From NCBI GenBank assembly GCA_956465555.1, contig OY101126.1:538501-602500 (forward strand): a stretch of 64,000 bases of DNA, in the 5' to 3' direction. Below the pieces are notes generated by a model. It ran no database searches and was not told the origin of the DNA. It worked only from the letters and a program-made list of their open reading frames with translations. Shown here piece by piece: positions 30,122 to 39,525 of the stretch (position 1 is the first letter of the stretch; each line of letters begins with the position of its first letter). This DNA comes from Nitzschia sp. pyKryTriq1 (lineage: Eukaryota; Bacillariophyta; Bacillariophyceae; Bacillariales; Bacillariaceae). Both the position numbers and the translations under genes were made by a program.

Positions 30122-31570
30122 ATGACGGAGGAAGAAACAGCGAAAAAGGAGAAGAAGGCTCCACCCGCCAATTTGGTGATCCCACCCAAAAAACCAAAAC
30201 TCAGCAAGGCGGAGCGACGGGCCCTGCAGGAGAAGCAGCGTGCTGAAAAGGCCGCGTCGCAGCAAGATCCCAGATCTAGCGGTGGGATGCAACCGCAACC
30301 GCCGCCTCCGGAACCAAATGTGGAGAGCTTGGTCTCCAACACACCGGCACCAAAATCAGCAAAACCACAGGCTGCTGCCCCTGAAGAAAGCGAGAAGGCG
30401 CCAAAGGCAAACGATAAGACAATCGATCTTTTTTCTCATCTTCCCCAGTATCAAGGTAAGAACCTGCTACCCGGTACATTGCCTCTGTGGACCATGGTAG
30501 TAGACGATGAAAAGCTGACCCTCTCTTTCCATCATCATTATCTGGCTTATCGAACTGCAGATCTACCAAATCCCCACGCGGAGGAATTCACCTCCACCTT
30601 GCATCCAGCAGTCATCCAGCTTGGCATGGAGTATGCGTTGGGACAAAAGCGTGGCGGCAACACAAGGTGCCGTGCTATGCTCCAGGTGTTCTCGACGGTA
30701 TTGGAAGACTATTTTCCACCGGAGGATGCCACAGACTATCGCAGTCACTTTGACCAATTCGTTTTGAAACCCAGTTTTACCTTTTGGACGACTAGATGCC
30801 GGCCTCATTCTGTAAGCATGGGAAACGCTTTTACCTTTCTGAAAACCGCCGTTGCAAGTTTGAGTCGAGATCTCCCCTTGGCAGAAGCCAAGGAAATTCT
30901 TCAAGAAACTGTCGAGCGATACCTGCTGGAACGCTTAGAGTACGCAAGTCGGGCGATTGCACAACATGCCATGGCCAAGATCGAAGACGGGGATGTTGTT
31001 TTGACATTTGGGAATTCAGAGACCATTTCTGTCTTATTGACGACAGCGAAAGATAAAGGCGTTCAATTTTATGTTTGGGTGGTGGATTCGCGACCTCTTT
31101 GGGAAGGAAAAGGGATGCTCCAAACGCTGCGGCAAGCAGATATTTCCTGTGGCTATATCCAGTTGAATGCGTTGACGTACGTGATGCAACAAGTCACCAA
31201 AGTTTTCCTGGGCGCTAGCGCGCTGATGAGTAACGGTTCCATATATGGTCGGATCGGTACCGCTGGGGTGGCCTTGTTGGCCAAGGATAAGCACATTCCA
31301 GTTCTGGTATGCTGTGAATCGTACAAAATTTCGAACAAGGTACAGCTCGAGAGCATTACTCAGAACGAACTCGGAAACCCGGACGCTCTGATCCACGGAG
31401 AATCGTTAGCGAACTGGAAAGAGATCCCCAATCTGAAACTATTGAATTTGCTATACGACATGACACCTGCGGAGTTTGTGAGTGGCATAGTGACTGAAGT
31501 TGGAATCATCCCTCCTACAAGTATTGCAGTGCTACTTCGAGAAATGAACCCGCAAGACGCTGCATATTAA
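30122..31570 (+). CDS. EIF2B4: translation initiation factor eIF2B subunit delta
   Basis: A 482-residue intronless protein. The first 110 residues are lysine/alanine-rich and low in complexity, with KLSKAERRALQEKQRAEK typical of the delta subunit. The remainder is the IF-2B fold: LHPAVIQLGMEYALG, ISVLLTTAKDKGVQFYVWVVDSRP, KVFLGASALMSNGSIYGRIG, VLVCCESYKIS and finally LLYDMTPAEFVSGIVTEVG. eIF2B is the guanine-nucleotide exchange factor for eIF2; the delta subunit belongs to the regulatory core that senses phosphorylated eIF2. The ending with NLLYDMTP and EVGIIPPTSI is diagnostic of the delta subunit rather than alpha or beta. Cytosolic. Confidence 0.95.
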   Translation: MTEEETAKKEKKAPPANLVIPPKKPKLSKAERRALQEKQRAEKAASQQDPRSSGGMQPQPPPPEPNVESLVSNTPAPKSAKPQAAAPEESEKAPKANDKTIDLFSHLPQYQGKNLLPGTLPLWTMVVDDEKLTLSFHHHYLAYRTADLPNPHAEEFTSTLHPAVIQLGMEYALGQKRGGNTRCRAMLQVFSTVLEDYFPPEDATDYRSHFDQFVLKPSFTFWTTRCRPHSVSMGNAFTFLKTAVASLSRDLPLAEAKEILQETVERYLLERLEYASRAIAQHAMAKIEDGDVVLTFGNSETISVLLTTAKDKGVQFYVWVVDSRPLWEGKGMLQTLRQADISCGYIQLNALTYVMQQVTKVFLGASALMSNGSIYGRIGTAGVALLAKDKHIPVLVCCESYKISNKVQLESITQNELGNPDALIHGESLANWKEIPNLKLLNLLYDMTPAEFVSGIVTEVGIIPPTSIAVLLREMNPQDAAY

Positions 31571-32195
31571 AAGGCGTCGTCTTGAATCATCATGGCTCAA
31601 AATGGATCAATGGTCCGATGACATCAAAAATGGTTTACAAGGAAATATTTGCAGACAGCAGATGTACTTCCAACCACTGGACTGACTCACTCCACGAGTA
31701 CGTGCTCTCTCGAGAGTCTTCAAATAATTATTTTATGATCGGCAATCTCGCTATTTAGAATAAGTCGCCCAGAACAACTAGTTATCAAAAGTAGTATGCT
31801 ACTCGTACACTTTAGTACAGTACCTGGTACCGGAGGAGTCAGTCATTCGTCTAGAGTACACCGGTAGTTGGAGTGAGTCGTCGTCCGGATGCCTCATCAG
31901 GATACATATCATAGCTCTATCATGTGCGTACGGCGTACGCACATGATGGCGTGCAGAGCACGCGCTGATCACAACAACCACTCAAAACTTGGCGCCAAAA
32001 ATCCAACGACCGACAATGGCGAGCATACTCCTACAACTAGCTAGAGCACAGCCATATTCTATTGGGGCGACGCTGTAGTGCTGCCAATACTATTCAAATA
32101 GCCAAGATATCCAGCTAACCGCGTGTTATTCCGCAGCAACGCATTCTTTCTTTTCGAATAATCGTACCGGTATCACCTGTACAAAAGGTTCGAAC
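31571..32195. other. intergenic region
   Basis: Gap of 625 bp between two plus-strand genes, with GTACAGTACCTGGTACCGG near 31812-31833 and a palindromic GTGCGTACGGCGTACGCAC at about 31924-31942. No gene seen. Confidence 0.4.
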
Positions 32196-32479
32196 ATGTC
32201 GGGTGTCAAATCTCGCTCCGACCCCAAAGAAGATTCTTCGTCTCCTTCGTCTTTGATCCCAGACGCCGGGCATACCAATGCCTTGATGAACAGGCTACAA
32301 GCCTTTCTGCCACAGATGCAGGCAGCCAATCAAGGTATGTGGTATTCTTTTATTCCAGTGTCATCACATAAAAACAAGCGTCAAGTCTCATTGATCCAAT
32401 TTATACATATCTTTTTTCATGTCCAGCCTTGTCGAGCGAAAATCCACAGAGAGTCGATCTAGAACTAGAGTCGAAAAAT

Positions 32480-32521
<42 letters not shown>

Positions 32522-32935
32522 AATGACAATGACAATGACAATGACAATCACAATCACAATCACAATCACAATGACGATGAGAGTGATAATGATAATGATA
32601 ACAGCGACGACGATGGTGATTCTACCAAGAAAGAAAAATCAGTAATCGCCGGTGAAAACGCAACGTCTTCCCACCCTACAATTCAAATCGAGTTCGCAAT
32701 GGGCAAAATGAAAGAGAATCCTATAATCCAACTACTCGCCAATGATGGATCGGATGGTGGTAGTGGTAATGATGATGATAGCGATGATGATAACGATGAT
32801 ATATCTTCTGAAATGGGGAAGGGCAGCACGAGGAAGAGAGCTGTGGCAATGCTCCTCGGCCGGGATGATGATTCTTCGAAAAGGCGCCTGCAAGAGCCAC
32901 CGTCCAACAAAAAGCCTCTGATTACCGAACTTTGA
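32196..32935 (+). CDS. NOPCHAP1-like (DUF4598) protein with Asp/Asn-rich insert, two exons
   Basis: Exons 32196-32334 and 32427-32935 around a 92-bp GT-AG intron give 215 residues. The motif NALMNRLQAFLPQMQAANQAL, built across the intron, matches the FLPxMxxAN core of DUF4598, found in NOPCHAP1 (C12orf45). The second core, IQIEFAMGKMKENP, matches the downstream conserved block. In animals NOPCHAP1 links NOP58 to the R2TP chaperone during box C/D snoRNP assembly, so a nuclear role in ribosome biogenesis is plausible. Between the cores lies a long Asp/Asn/His insert from a hexanucleotide repeat (32478-32580). The C-terminus is basic. The assignment rests on two short motifs. Confidence 0.65.
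32478..32580 (+). repeat. coding GATGAC / AATGAC / AATCAC hexanucleotide repeat
   Basis: Successive blocks of GATGAC, AATGAC and AATCAC units encode runs of DD, ND and NH inside the NOPCHAP1-like gene. The change of unit along the array suggests stepwise expansion. Confidence 0.9.
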
Positions 32936-33234
32936 ATGGAATGTCGTCGTTTCAGCATCAAAATGACCACGCCTCCATTGTCTCTGCACGAAATAGACCG
33001 CACCTTGCTTCCTTCGCTAAAAGCGTGCCACGTTATTGGACGCAGCTATTGATGATTGAGATTTCTCATTCACTCCAAGCTTCCTCTTCGGTAAAGCAAT
33101 CACTACAGACGAACAATATAGCATATTATGAAGTCTAGCGGAATACGGTATCAGTAATGAGCATGATCCTTGGCATGGCAGTCGTCTTGTAGCGTTGTCG
33201 ACCAAGAAAACAGTGCGATTTTTAGACTGCACTA

Positions 33235-34002
33235 CTATGCAGGCTTTGCAATAAAGTCGCCAACATATCGAAATTGAGTAAGGATACCTGCCACTTGAAA
33301 TAGTCCCCACATGCCCTTGGTCTTCTCTGAGACATCTTTCTTCACGGTAACCGTACCATCGCTCAGACTAATTTCGCCGTTGGTCGACCTATCAATCCGA
33401 GCTTGGAAGTAGCAGCGTTCTTTTCTTTCTGGTAATTTCGGGTCGGACTTGGGAAATTGTACGTCCATGGAAAAGAGTAAGTACTGCTTTTGGTCTTCTT
33501 GGGAATATTCTTCATCCCAACCCCAAATCTTGACAATCTGTAACCGATCATCCGCACTGGATATAAGCTCCGAATATCCGTCGGCCTTGAGTAAGACGGT
33601 TAATTTTCCAGAGTAATTCGGGAGAACAATGCCATTCTTGTCGTCGTCGTCATCATCTTTGGGTTGACTCGAAAATCGGTAGGAAACGGTCCAGGTTGAA
33701 TCCTTCAGATCTGTCACTTTGGTGGATTGTATGGTCGGTACTGGTGGTGATAATTCCTGTTTGGGCTTGTTGCGAACCTCTTCTTCCAGATTCTGGGCTT
33801 CGGTTCTTAATTTCTTGGCCATATCCAGGAGCCGCTGCCTCTCCTCTTCTGGTGAAACAGAAGAAAAAAGGGAGAGGAACTTGCGAGGAGAGGTGCAGGC
33901 GGTGGAAGTGCGAAATATTATTGTCGGAGCAAAGGCATGCACTAAACCAAGGATGCCGAGGCATAATAATAGTTCCAGCGCGAAAGGTCGTGATCGCTTC
34001 AT
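33235..34002 (-). CDS. plastid-targeted protein of unknown function
   Basis: I choose the methionine at 34002 (residue 13 of the longer frame), giving 255 residues. It starts MKRSRPFALELLLCLGILGLVHA then FAPTIIF: a signal peptide followed by the phenylalanine at the cleavage site that marks diatom bipartite plastid presequences (ASAFAP-type, here HAFAP). A coiled helix follows (EEERQRLLDMAKKLRTEAQNLEEEVR), then a beta-rich domain with YSGKLTVLLKADGYSEL, IVKIWGWDEE and GEISLSDGTVTVKKD, ending WGLFQVAGILTQFRYVGDFIAKP. The GILTQFRYVGDF ending resembles other chloroplast proteins of algae, but I cannot name a family. The predicted place is the plastid stroma or thylakoid side. Confidence 0.75.
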   Translation of the reverse strand: MKRSRPFALELLLCLGILGLVHAFAPTIIFRTSTACTSPRKFLSLFSSVSPEEERQRLLDMAKKLRTEAQNLEEEVRNKPKQELSPPVPTIQSTKVTDLKDSTWTVSYRFSSQPKDDDDDDKNGIVLPNYSGKLTVLLKADGYSELISSADDRLQIVKIWGWDEEYSQEDQKQYLLFSMDVQFPKSDPKLPERKERCYFQARIDRSTNGEISLSDGTVTVKKDVSEKTKGMWGLFQVAGILTQFRYVGDFIAKPA

Positions 34003-34325
34003 GCCTTTGGATTTATGACTGACTGACTTCTCACTCACTCACTCACGCTGCGATAACCAAAGCTCCGTGAAACCTCAAGAACGAATGGTCGTCTGTTTGT
34101 GTTACTGTTGAGTGGAACAGATGATGCAACAACAACAACACCGGTATGATGTTCGTGGTCTGCTGCTCCATTTTTTTCGTTATTGAAACAGTCTCTCAAA
34201 GCTCTCAACATCAGAATTCAGAAGAAACAATGACACCGACCGCCGACCGAGCGTGTCAGGACGATACTTCTCGTAGTTATGCGCGCGTCGTCGCGTGCTT
34301 CTCATCGCTTGTCGCGTGCTTGTGA

Positions 34326-34356
<31 letters not shown>

Positions 34357-34854
34357 GTGACGTCAGTCTCAGTCATGATCTTCTTCCGGTCGAAGGAATC
34401 ATCATCATCATCATCATCGATACCGGCACCTGGTACTGTACATATCATACTGTAGATGATCCCTGGCCTGGGTACTCGTACTGTCACTACGGTACCTGGT
34501 AGTCTACTCTACTACTACTAGTAGACCCTCCCGTGTCTGTGTGCGGGGTGTACTCTCTACCGGTACGTATGTACCGGTGCAACGCGACAACAAGATGAAA
34601 TCGCACGATCGAAGATCATCGAAGCGAGACGACTATTAGACGCGACCGACCATGATGATGACAACCCGCAAGCAAACATACTGGGGCGCACTTGGACTAC
34701 CATCAATCACCGCTACCCTCCATTCGAATCGATTGTGCAGAAAGAGCGTGTCTGTAAGGTAGTGAATACTGTGGAACGCCATCGAAAACTTTATCATCTC
34801 TCTAGGAACAGCTAGCTCTGTGCACTTCTCGCAGCTATCTCGAGGGACATAATC
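34003..34854. promoter_or_regulatory. divergent upstream region with (GAT)n runs
   Basis: Gap of 852 bp between divergent genes. It has (GAT)n at 34326-34356 and a complementary (ATC)n at 34398-34421, which could pair as a hairpin, and GTACC-type repeats at 34425-34580. Confidence 0.45.
34326..34421. repeat. (GAT)n and (ATC)n in opposite orientation
   Basis: A GAT run and, about 45 bp later, an ATC run that are complementary to one another, so this tract can form a hairpin. Confidence 0.8.
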
Positions 34855-36171
34855 ATGAGGTCGAGCTACGTGATCATTGCCATGCTCGCGGTGGCGTGCT
34901 ATCGAGCTTACAATCTGTTCTATCCCAGTGAGCCCTGCGAAAATGATCCTCCCATTGAACTCATTACCTCGCTTGGTGGTGTCGTCCGAGAGTTTTCTTG
35001 GGACGCTTGCCATGTCTTCTCGCTGGAGTTCAGTGATGCTCGTCACAAATTTCGCAAGGCGGCCAGAAAAGCCGGCATCAAGGGTGCGAGTATTCCGGTG
35101 GTGATGGATGATGGCACCGACGACTCGCCCTTAACAACCGATATCGCCATTCTCAAGGGGGATCTTCCTGGTGTGCTGGTACATTCTTCTGCGACCCACG
35201 GAGTGGAGGGATACGCAGGAAGCGCCATCCAACTGGCCTTGCTACAAAAAGGAGTGTTACCGCCACCCGAAGAGCGACCAACCATTGTCTTGGTTCATGC
35301 GGTTAATCCCAGCGGCATGAAGAACTATCGACGATTCAATGAAAACAATGTCGATCTCAATCGCAACGCGATATCTAATTTTGAAGATTTCCTGAAAACA
35401 AGGGATCCGAATATTGCCAACTACGATGACTTTCGCAACTTGGCGGCTCCTGAACGAAAACCTACAGCGTGGTGGGATGGTACTCTAGGATTTTGGTGCA
35501 ACGCCATCCCTGCGTTAGCGACACATGGGTATGTGGCACTCAAGCGTGTTCTCGTGGCCGGTCAGTATCACCACCCACAAGGGATTTTCTATGGAGGTAC
35601 CAAACAGGAGACATCGATCGAAAAACTATTGGAGTTTGTGACAGAGGAAGAACGGCAAATTCTCGCTCCTATCGGTAAAAAGGATCCCGTCGTGTGGATT
35701 GATGTCCATACGGGTCTAGGACCTTTTGGGCTGGATACTGTGGTAACTGAAAAGCCTCTATCATCCGAGGAGATGGAGAAATGGTTTCCAACCGCGTACC
35801 ACCGACTGACTCCAGAAGTGAAGAATACTGGAGCGATGAATGGATATGAACTAGTCAAGGGTCCTCTGATGTCACTTGTCTACGAAACTTCCGAAAAGAC
35901 AGCGCTATCCTTGACTCAAGAATTCGGAACTTTGCCGGGTGTTTTGGTTGCCCGAGCCATTATTTTGGAGAACATGATGTACCAGTACGGCGAAGAACAA
36001 GGAAAGCGAACCTTAGGGCGATCTTGGTTACAAGCAGCCTTCTATCCACAGTCGACTCAGTGGAGAGCTTCGATTGTTCGACGTGGAGTCTCCCTAGCTC
36101 TCCAATCGTTGGACTACATTCTAGCAAATCAAAACCAGCAAGGTTCACAGGAGGAGACAATAGCAACATGA
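34855..36171 (+). CDS. DUF2817 (M14-like) carboxypeptidase-family protein
   Basis: A 438-residue intronless protein. A hydrophobic N-terminus (YVIIAMLAVACYRAY) acts as signal or anchor. The rest is a DUF2817 domain (PF10994), related to M14 zinc carboxypeptidases: THGVEGY supplies the first histidine and glutamate ligands (H115, E118), NPSGM with RRFNENNVDLNRN near 152-171 forms the substrate-binding arginine block, DVHTGLGPFG (H284) supplies the third ligand, and TQEFGTLPG near 354 carries the likely catalytic glutamate. All key residues are present, so it should be an active zinc hydrolase in the secretory pathway or outside. The substrate is unknown. Confidence 0.85.
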   Translation: MRSSYVIIAMLAVACYRAYNLFYPSEPCENDPPIELITSLGGVVREFSWDACHVFSLEFSDARHKFRKAARKAGIKGASIPVVMDDGTDDSPLTTDIAILKGDLPGVLVHSSATHGVEGYAGSAIQLALLQKGVLPPPEERPTIVLVHAVNPSGMKNYRRFNENNVDLNRNAISNFEDFLKTRDPNIANYDDFRNLAAPERKPTAWWDGTLGFWCNAIPALATHGYVALKRVLVAGQYHHPQGIFYGGTKQETSIEKLLEFVTEEERQILAPIGKKDPVVWIDVHTGLGPFGLDTVVTEKPLSSEEMEKWFPTAYHRLTPEVKNTGAMNGYELVKGPLMSLVYETSEKTALSLTQEFGTLPGVLVARAIILENMMYQYGEEQGKRTLGRSWLQAAFYPQSTQWRASIVRRGVSLALQSLDYILANQNQQGSQEETIAT

Positions 36172-36241
36172 TCTCCAATCTCTACTAGAACCAAAATGGT
36201 ATGTCTATGAGATTGATATAAGTCTATAATGGAAAACTTCT

Positions 36242-37210
36242 TCAAGCAGCAGGAGCCACCTTCGGACCTCCAAGGATGAATGGCGTTGTATTGCGGTGAA
36301 AGCCAGCAAGCCGCCTTCGCACCACCTCTTGATTATCCTTGTTGCGAATGGATTCTGTGTATAGGACAAGGTTGGACAAGAGTCGTTCGAATAGGAGCTT
36401 GGATGTCCTCAGATTCCCAAGAGTCTCGTGGATCTGGGCTAGGTTGTTAAGTTGGGCCATGGCGATGATCTGATCGAGGAAAACTCGCTCCACAATTTGG
36501 ATTCGGCAAGAAAGGGTGTAAAATGCAATGGCACGTTTGAAATGATTCATGCATTCCTTCTTCAAGTCAACTCTCTTCTCCATATCAAAGTCAGCTGCTG
36601 AGGCCTGAGCGAGTGTGGTGATAATGGAGCGTCCGAGCAAGTGGTGGGCCAGACCCATGTTAAAAGTGATGATAGCTGTCAACTTCATCGCGCACTCCCG
36701 ATGACGCAGGCAGAGTACTAGGTGTTCTTCGAGGATGATGGGATCGGTAAAGATGTACGATGATGTAGAAATCTTCTTCGTATTGACGTTCTGTCTTCTG
36801 TTCTCATGGCTTGTAGAGCAAACGCCCTGTTTTTCTTCCATCCTGCTTGGGTGGGAAGCTTCCTGTCGTGGCGGTAGGCTTAGAGGGGTAACTTGCTCAT
36901 GTTGCGATGAAACTGATGGGTGTGGGCGTTGGAGAGCATCGCTCGGGCCATCAACAAGTAGACCATCAAATTTGGACCTTTGTTTGGCTACATGACAGCG
37001 ATTGCGGTTCCTTCTCTCCATGTCACGTGCAATGACCGTTTTAGAAATCCTCAAACCGGCTTCTAGACTTTTTAAAGCCTCCTCAAGGCGCCCCTCCAAA
37101 ATCAACTTGGCTCCTTGATTACTCAAAGCAACGGGAGAAGCTTTACTTTTAGTGAACATGCATACTTGATTGGTGATAATGTTGTCTTGCAATGGATGTC
37201 TAACGGTCAT
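36242..37210 (-). CDS. TPR-like protein, paralogue of 25801-26739
   Basis: A 322-residue protein. A TPR-like helix pair (NQGAKLILEGRLEEALKSLEAGLRIS) is followed by a charged, low-complexity spacer, SSYIFTDPIIL, then the core LTAIITFNMGLAHHLLGRS, a helical block IAMAQLNNLAQIHETLGNLRTSKLLFERLL, and the end GFHRNTTPFILGGPKVAPAA. The same order is found in the plus-strand gene at 25801-26739. There is no signal peptide. The conserved N-L/M-(A/G)-L-A-H-H-L helix is the best family signature. Probably a protein-binding scaffold; function unknown. The gene ends 70 bp from the DUF2817 gene coming the other way. Confidence 0.75.
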   Translation of the reverse strand: MTVRHPLQDNIITNQVCMFTKSKASPVALSNQGAKLILEGRLEEALKSLEAGLRISKTVIARDMERRNRNRCHVAKQRSKFDGLLVDGPSDALQRPHPSVSSQHEQVTPLSLPPRQEASHPSRMEEKQGVCSTSHENRRQNVNTKKISTSSYIFTDPIILEEHLVLCLRHRECAMKLTAIITFNMGLAHHLLGRSIITTLAQASAADFDMEKRVDLKKECMNHFKRAIAFYTLSCRIQIVERVFLDQIIAMAQLNNLAQIHETLGNLRTSKLLFERLLSNLVLYTESIRNKDNQEVVRRRLAGFHRNTTPFILGGPKVAPAA

Positions 37211-38164
37211 GGTTCAATCAATCCGAAAGCGTTGGGCAGAGAAGGTAGTAGAATGGGTGTGGCTGGGGTGTGGTGAGGTAAGAATATTTTAGAATTGTGA
37301 CGAGAGAAGGCCGCTGGAAAAACAATGATAGTCATTATTACATTACTCGTGCCGGTACGAGTAGACTAAGTGTACCGGTAGCTAATCGGGCAGAGGAGGA
37401 GTCAAACGTAAAACCGTACCTGGTACGTACAGTAGCAAAGATGAGAACTGCGAACTCTATTCGCTGTCAAAAGGGCAATACAAATATAAATTTGGAAAGC
37501 GAATGGCTTCCTCTATCTGTTGTTGAGAATCCTACTTGTACCGATACCGTGCAGTAGCACAGTGTGTTTCGCGGAGATTCCTTGCGCCGGCGGCGGCCAG
37601 AAGATAGTGGTCATTATTTCAGAAACAAGCAAAGACTAGCGCTTATGGGTCGCCCAAGGGCACATGTCGGGACCTTTTCGGCGCTCTAATCATCGAGAGT
37701 CCCCGCCACATCATGCATCGTGGGGAACCGCAACAATCGCCTTCTCATCCTTTACAATCTGGAGAACCTCAACAATGAACACTGGAGAACCTCAACATGA
37801 ACACTATGGCAGCCTAGACGATCGAAGAACTTCTCTCGGCTCGCAGCGATTCTCTCTTGAGAACGAAGAACAACGTCGCAGTCAAGTGGCGAACTCCAAT
37901 ATTTGATTGAGAAACCTGCAGAGCATCATTCATCATCATCACCTCTACGGTAGTACCAGTACGGTACAAGTACCAGGTACTCGTACGGTACCTTGTACTG
38001 GTAGCGCCCTCCTCCGTCTCCTTCTCTTTTTCTATCTGACTGCCATCCACATTCCGTCACCCACATGCGCAAAAGCTACGAAGGTGCCGACGAAGTACAG
38101 ACGAACAGAGAAGAATCACGAGCAGACAAAAAGTTGACACCAACCGAGAGAAGGAGGATGAGGA
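37211..38164. other. upstream region with palindromic repeats
   Basis: Nearly 1 kb without a clear gene. It contains GTACCGG units near 37350-37430 and a dense cluster at 37949-38002. A short duplicated phrase, GGAGAACCTCAACA, occurs twice near 37760-37800. Confidence 0.4.
37949..38002. repeat. GTAC palindrome cluster
   Basis: Alternating GGTAGTACC, GGTACAAGTACC, AGGTACTCGTACGGTACC and TTGTACTGG units. Confidence 0.8.
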
Positions 38165-38300
38165 GTGGACGAGCGTCTCCATGGATATATTATTACTTAT
38201 GCGGGAGCCCCTATTTTGTGGAAGTCGCAATTACAGAACAAGATTGCCCTGTCCTCATCAAATAACTCAATTGAGTCCTCTTCGAAAAATATTCGAATTT
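38165..38300 (+). mobile_element. Ty1/copia retrotransposon fossil, RNase H fragment
   Basis: A short piece reads GYIITYAGAPILWKSQLQNKIALSSS, clearly the RNase H region of Ty1/copia elements (diatom CoDi type). Only about 130 bp are recognisable. It is a broken, fragmentary relic; no gag, integrase or reverse transcriptase part and no paired LTRs are identified nearby. Strings are quoted only as far as needed for recognition. Confidence 0.7.
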
Positions 38301-38341
38301 GCCTTCGATGGGTTTCATTCGGGGTACAAAGGATACAGCCA

Positions 38342-39409
38342 GCATTCGGAGAAACCCTCCAATCGTCCAAGAGAAAGAACATTCTCCAAATGTGCACCAT
38401 TCTCCTCATGGACCCAAAATCAAAACCTCAAAACCTTTACTTTTAGAAAGATCACAATCTCAAACTAAACTAGTCAGGCGCCCCTTCAATCCCAAAATTC
38501 TCCCCCAAGGCTGCGCAGATACGCGCGTGTGGGCAGCGGCCCCACCATCGCGCTCCAGTGGCTAAGTTTTATGATTCTTTTATCTTAAGGAAAAGCTCCT
38601 GAGGACAAATTGGGAAAAAAAAAGTTGGAAAAATTACTTAGGCAGTACTTAGGCAAAATGGTTGACAAGAGCTACCTCTTTGGTTTTGTAACCTTTCGGC
38701 CGGTACCAGCCAATGATTCCCCAGCCACCTCTTTCATTCACAAAGTGCAACATATCACAAAAACCTTGTCGTACTTGGATTATATTTTGACGCAATGTTT
38801 CTGTGGCAATGTTTGTGACCGGATTGTTATTTGTAAACGCCATTTGAGTGAATTCCCAGGAGGTGAACTCAGCATCAATATCCATACCCGTATCAGCAAG
38901 ACAAGACTGTGGAAGCACTATGGAGCACTCCCCACTTATCACGTTACTTCTCCCGATCTTGTGCACTGGTACAAGCAGAACCCATCGACGCCAAACTACT
39001 CTGGTTACAAGCTACTCAGGTCCCGGGCCCACCGGCTACCGCCGAGGTGGACTAATCTCTATCTATATATCAAGACAGGCGTACAATCGCTTGCGAGCGT
39101 CCTATCCCCGTAGACGGCGAGAATATTCTTGGACAATAGGCGCGCATTCAGCTCCTTACGGGCAATACTATGAAAATAAAGTATTAATCTTTGTGTTATT
39201 ATTATTATTATTTCCTATGGTGAGATTTCCATTGAGATACCATTGATTGGGAATTATCGCGTGCGCCGTGCTGCGCTCCCATGAGTTACGCAATCTCGCG
39301 CTGCCAGCGCCAAACCACACTCGGACATTCTGAAGGCCTCTCGTTTTACAACAAGATACAAACACCACCTATTTCACGCCCGATACTAGGCTCATAACCT
39401 GGTATTTGC
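38342..39409 (+). repeat. dispersed repeat, copy B, interrupted by about 866 bp
   Basis: Pieces 38342-38475 and 39342-39409 match copy A (24413-24197 on the minus strand) in the same order, but here they are separated by 38476-39341. Either the middle is an insertion or copy A lost it. The intervening stretch has an open plus-strand frame (38610-39113) of no recognised family, and is GC-richer at both ends. No clear target-site duplication is visible at its borders. Confidence 0.7.
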
Positions 39410-39413
39410 AACA

Positions 39414-39486
39414 CGTACAGTACCAGTACCGGCACAGTACTGGTACTGTACCAGTTCCCAGTTCTGTACTGGTACGTACTGTACGC
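39414..39486. repeat. GTAC palindrome cluster
   Basis: GTACAGTACCAGTACCGG, CAGTACTGGTACTG and ACTGGTACGTACTGTAC units, directly after repeat copy B and directly before the fold-back element. Confidence 0.85.
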
Positions 39487-39525
39487 GCGCGGCACCGTGC
39501 CATCGTGCGATGCCGTACAGTAAAA

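Noticed and set aside
38610-39113. Plus-strand 167-residue frame in the middle of repeat copy B
   Set aside because: No family is recognisable, and it sits within repeat-derived DNA; left as unassigned.
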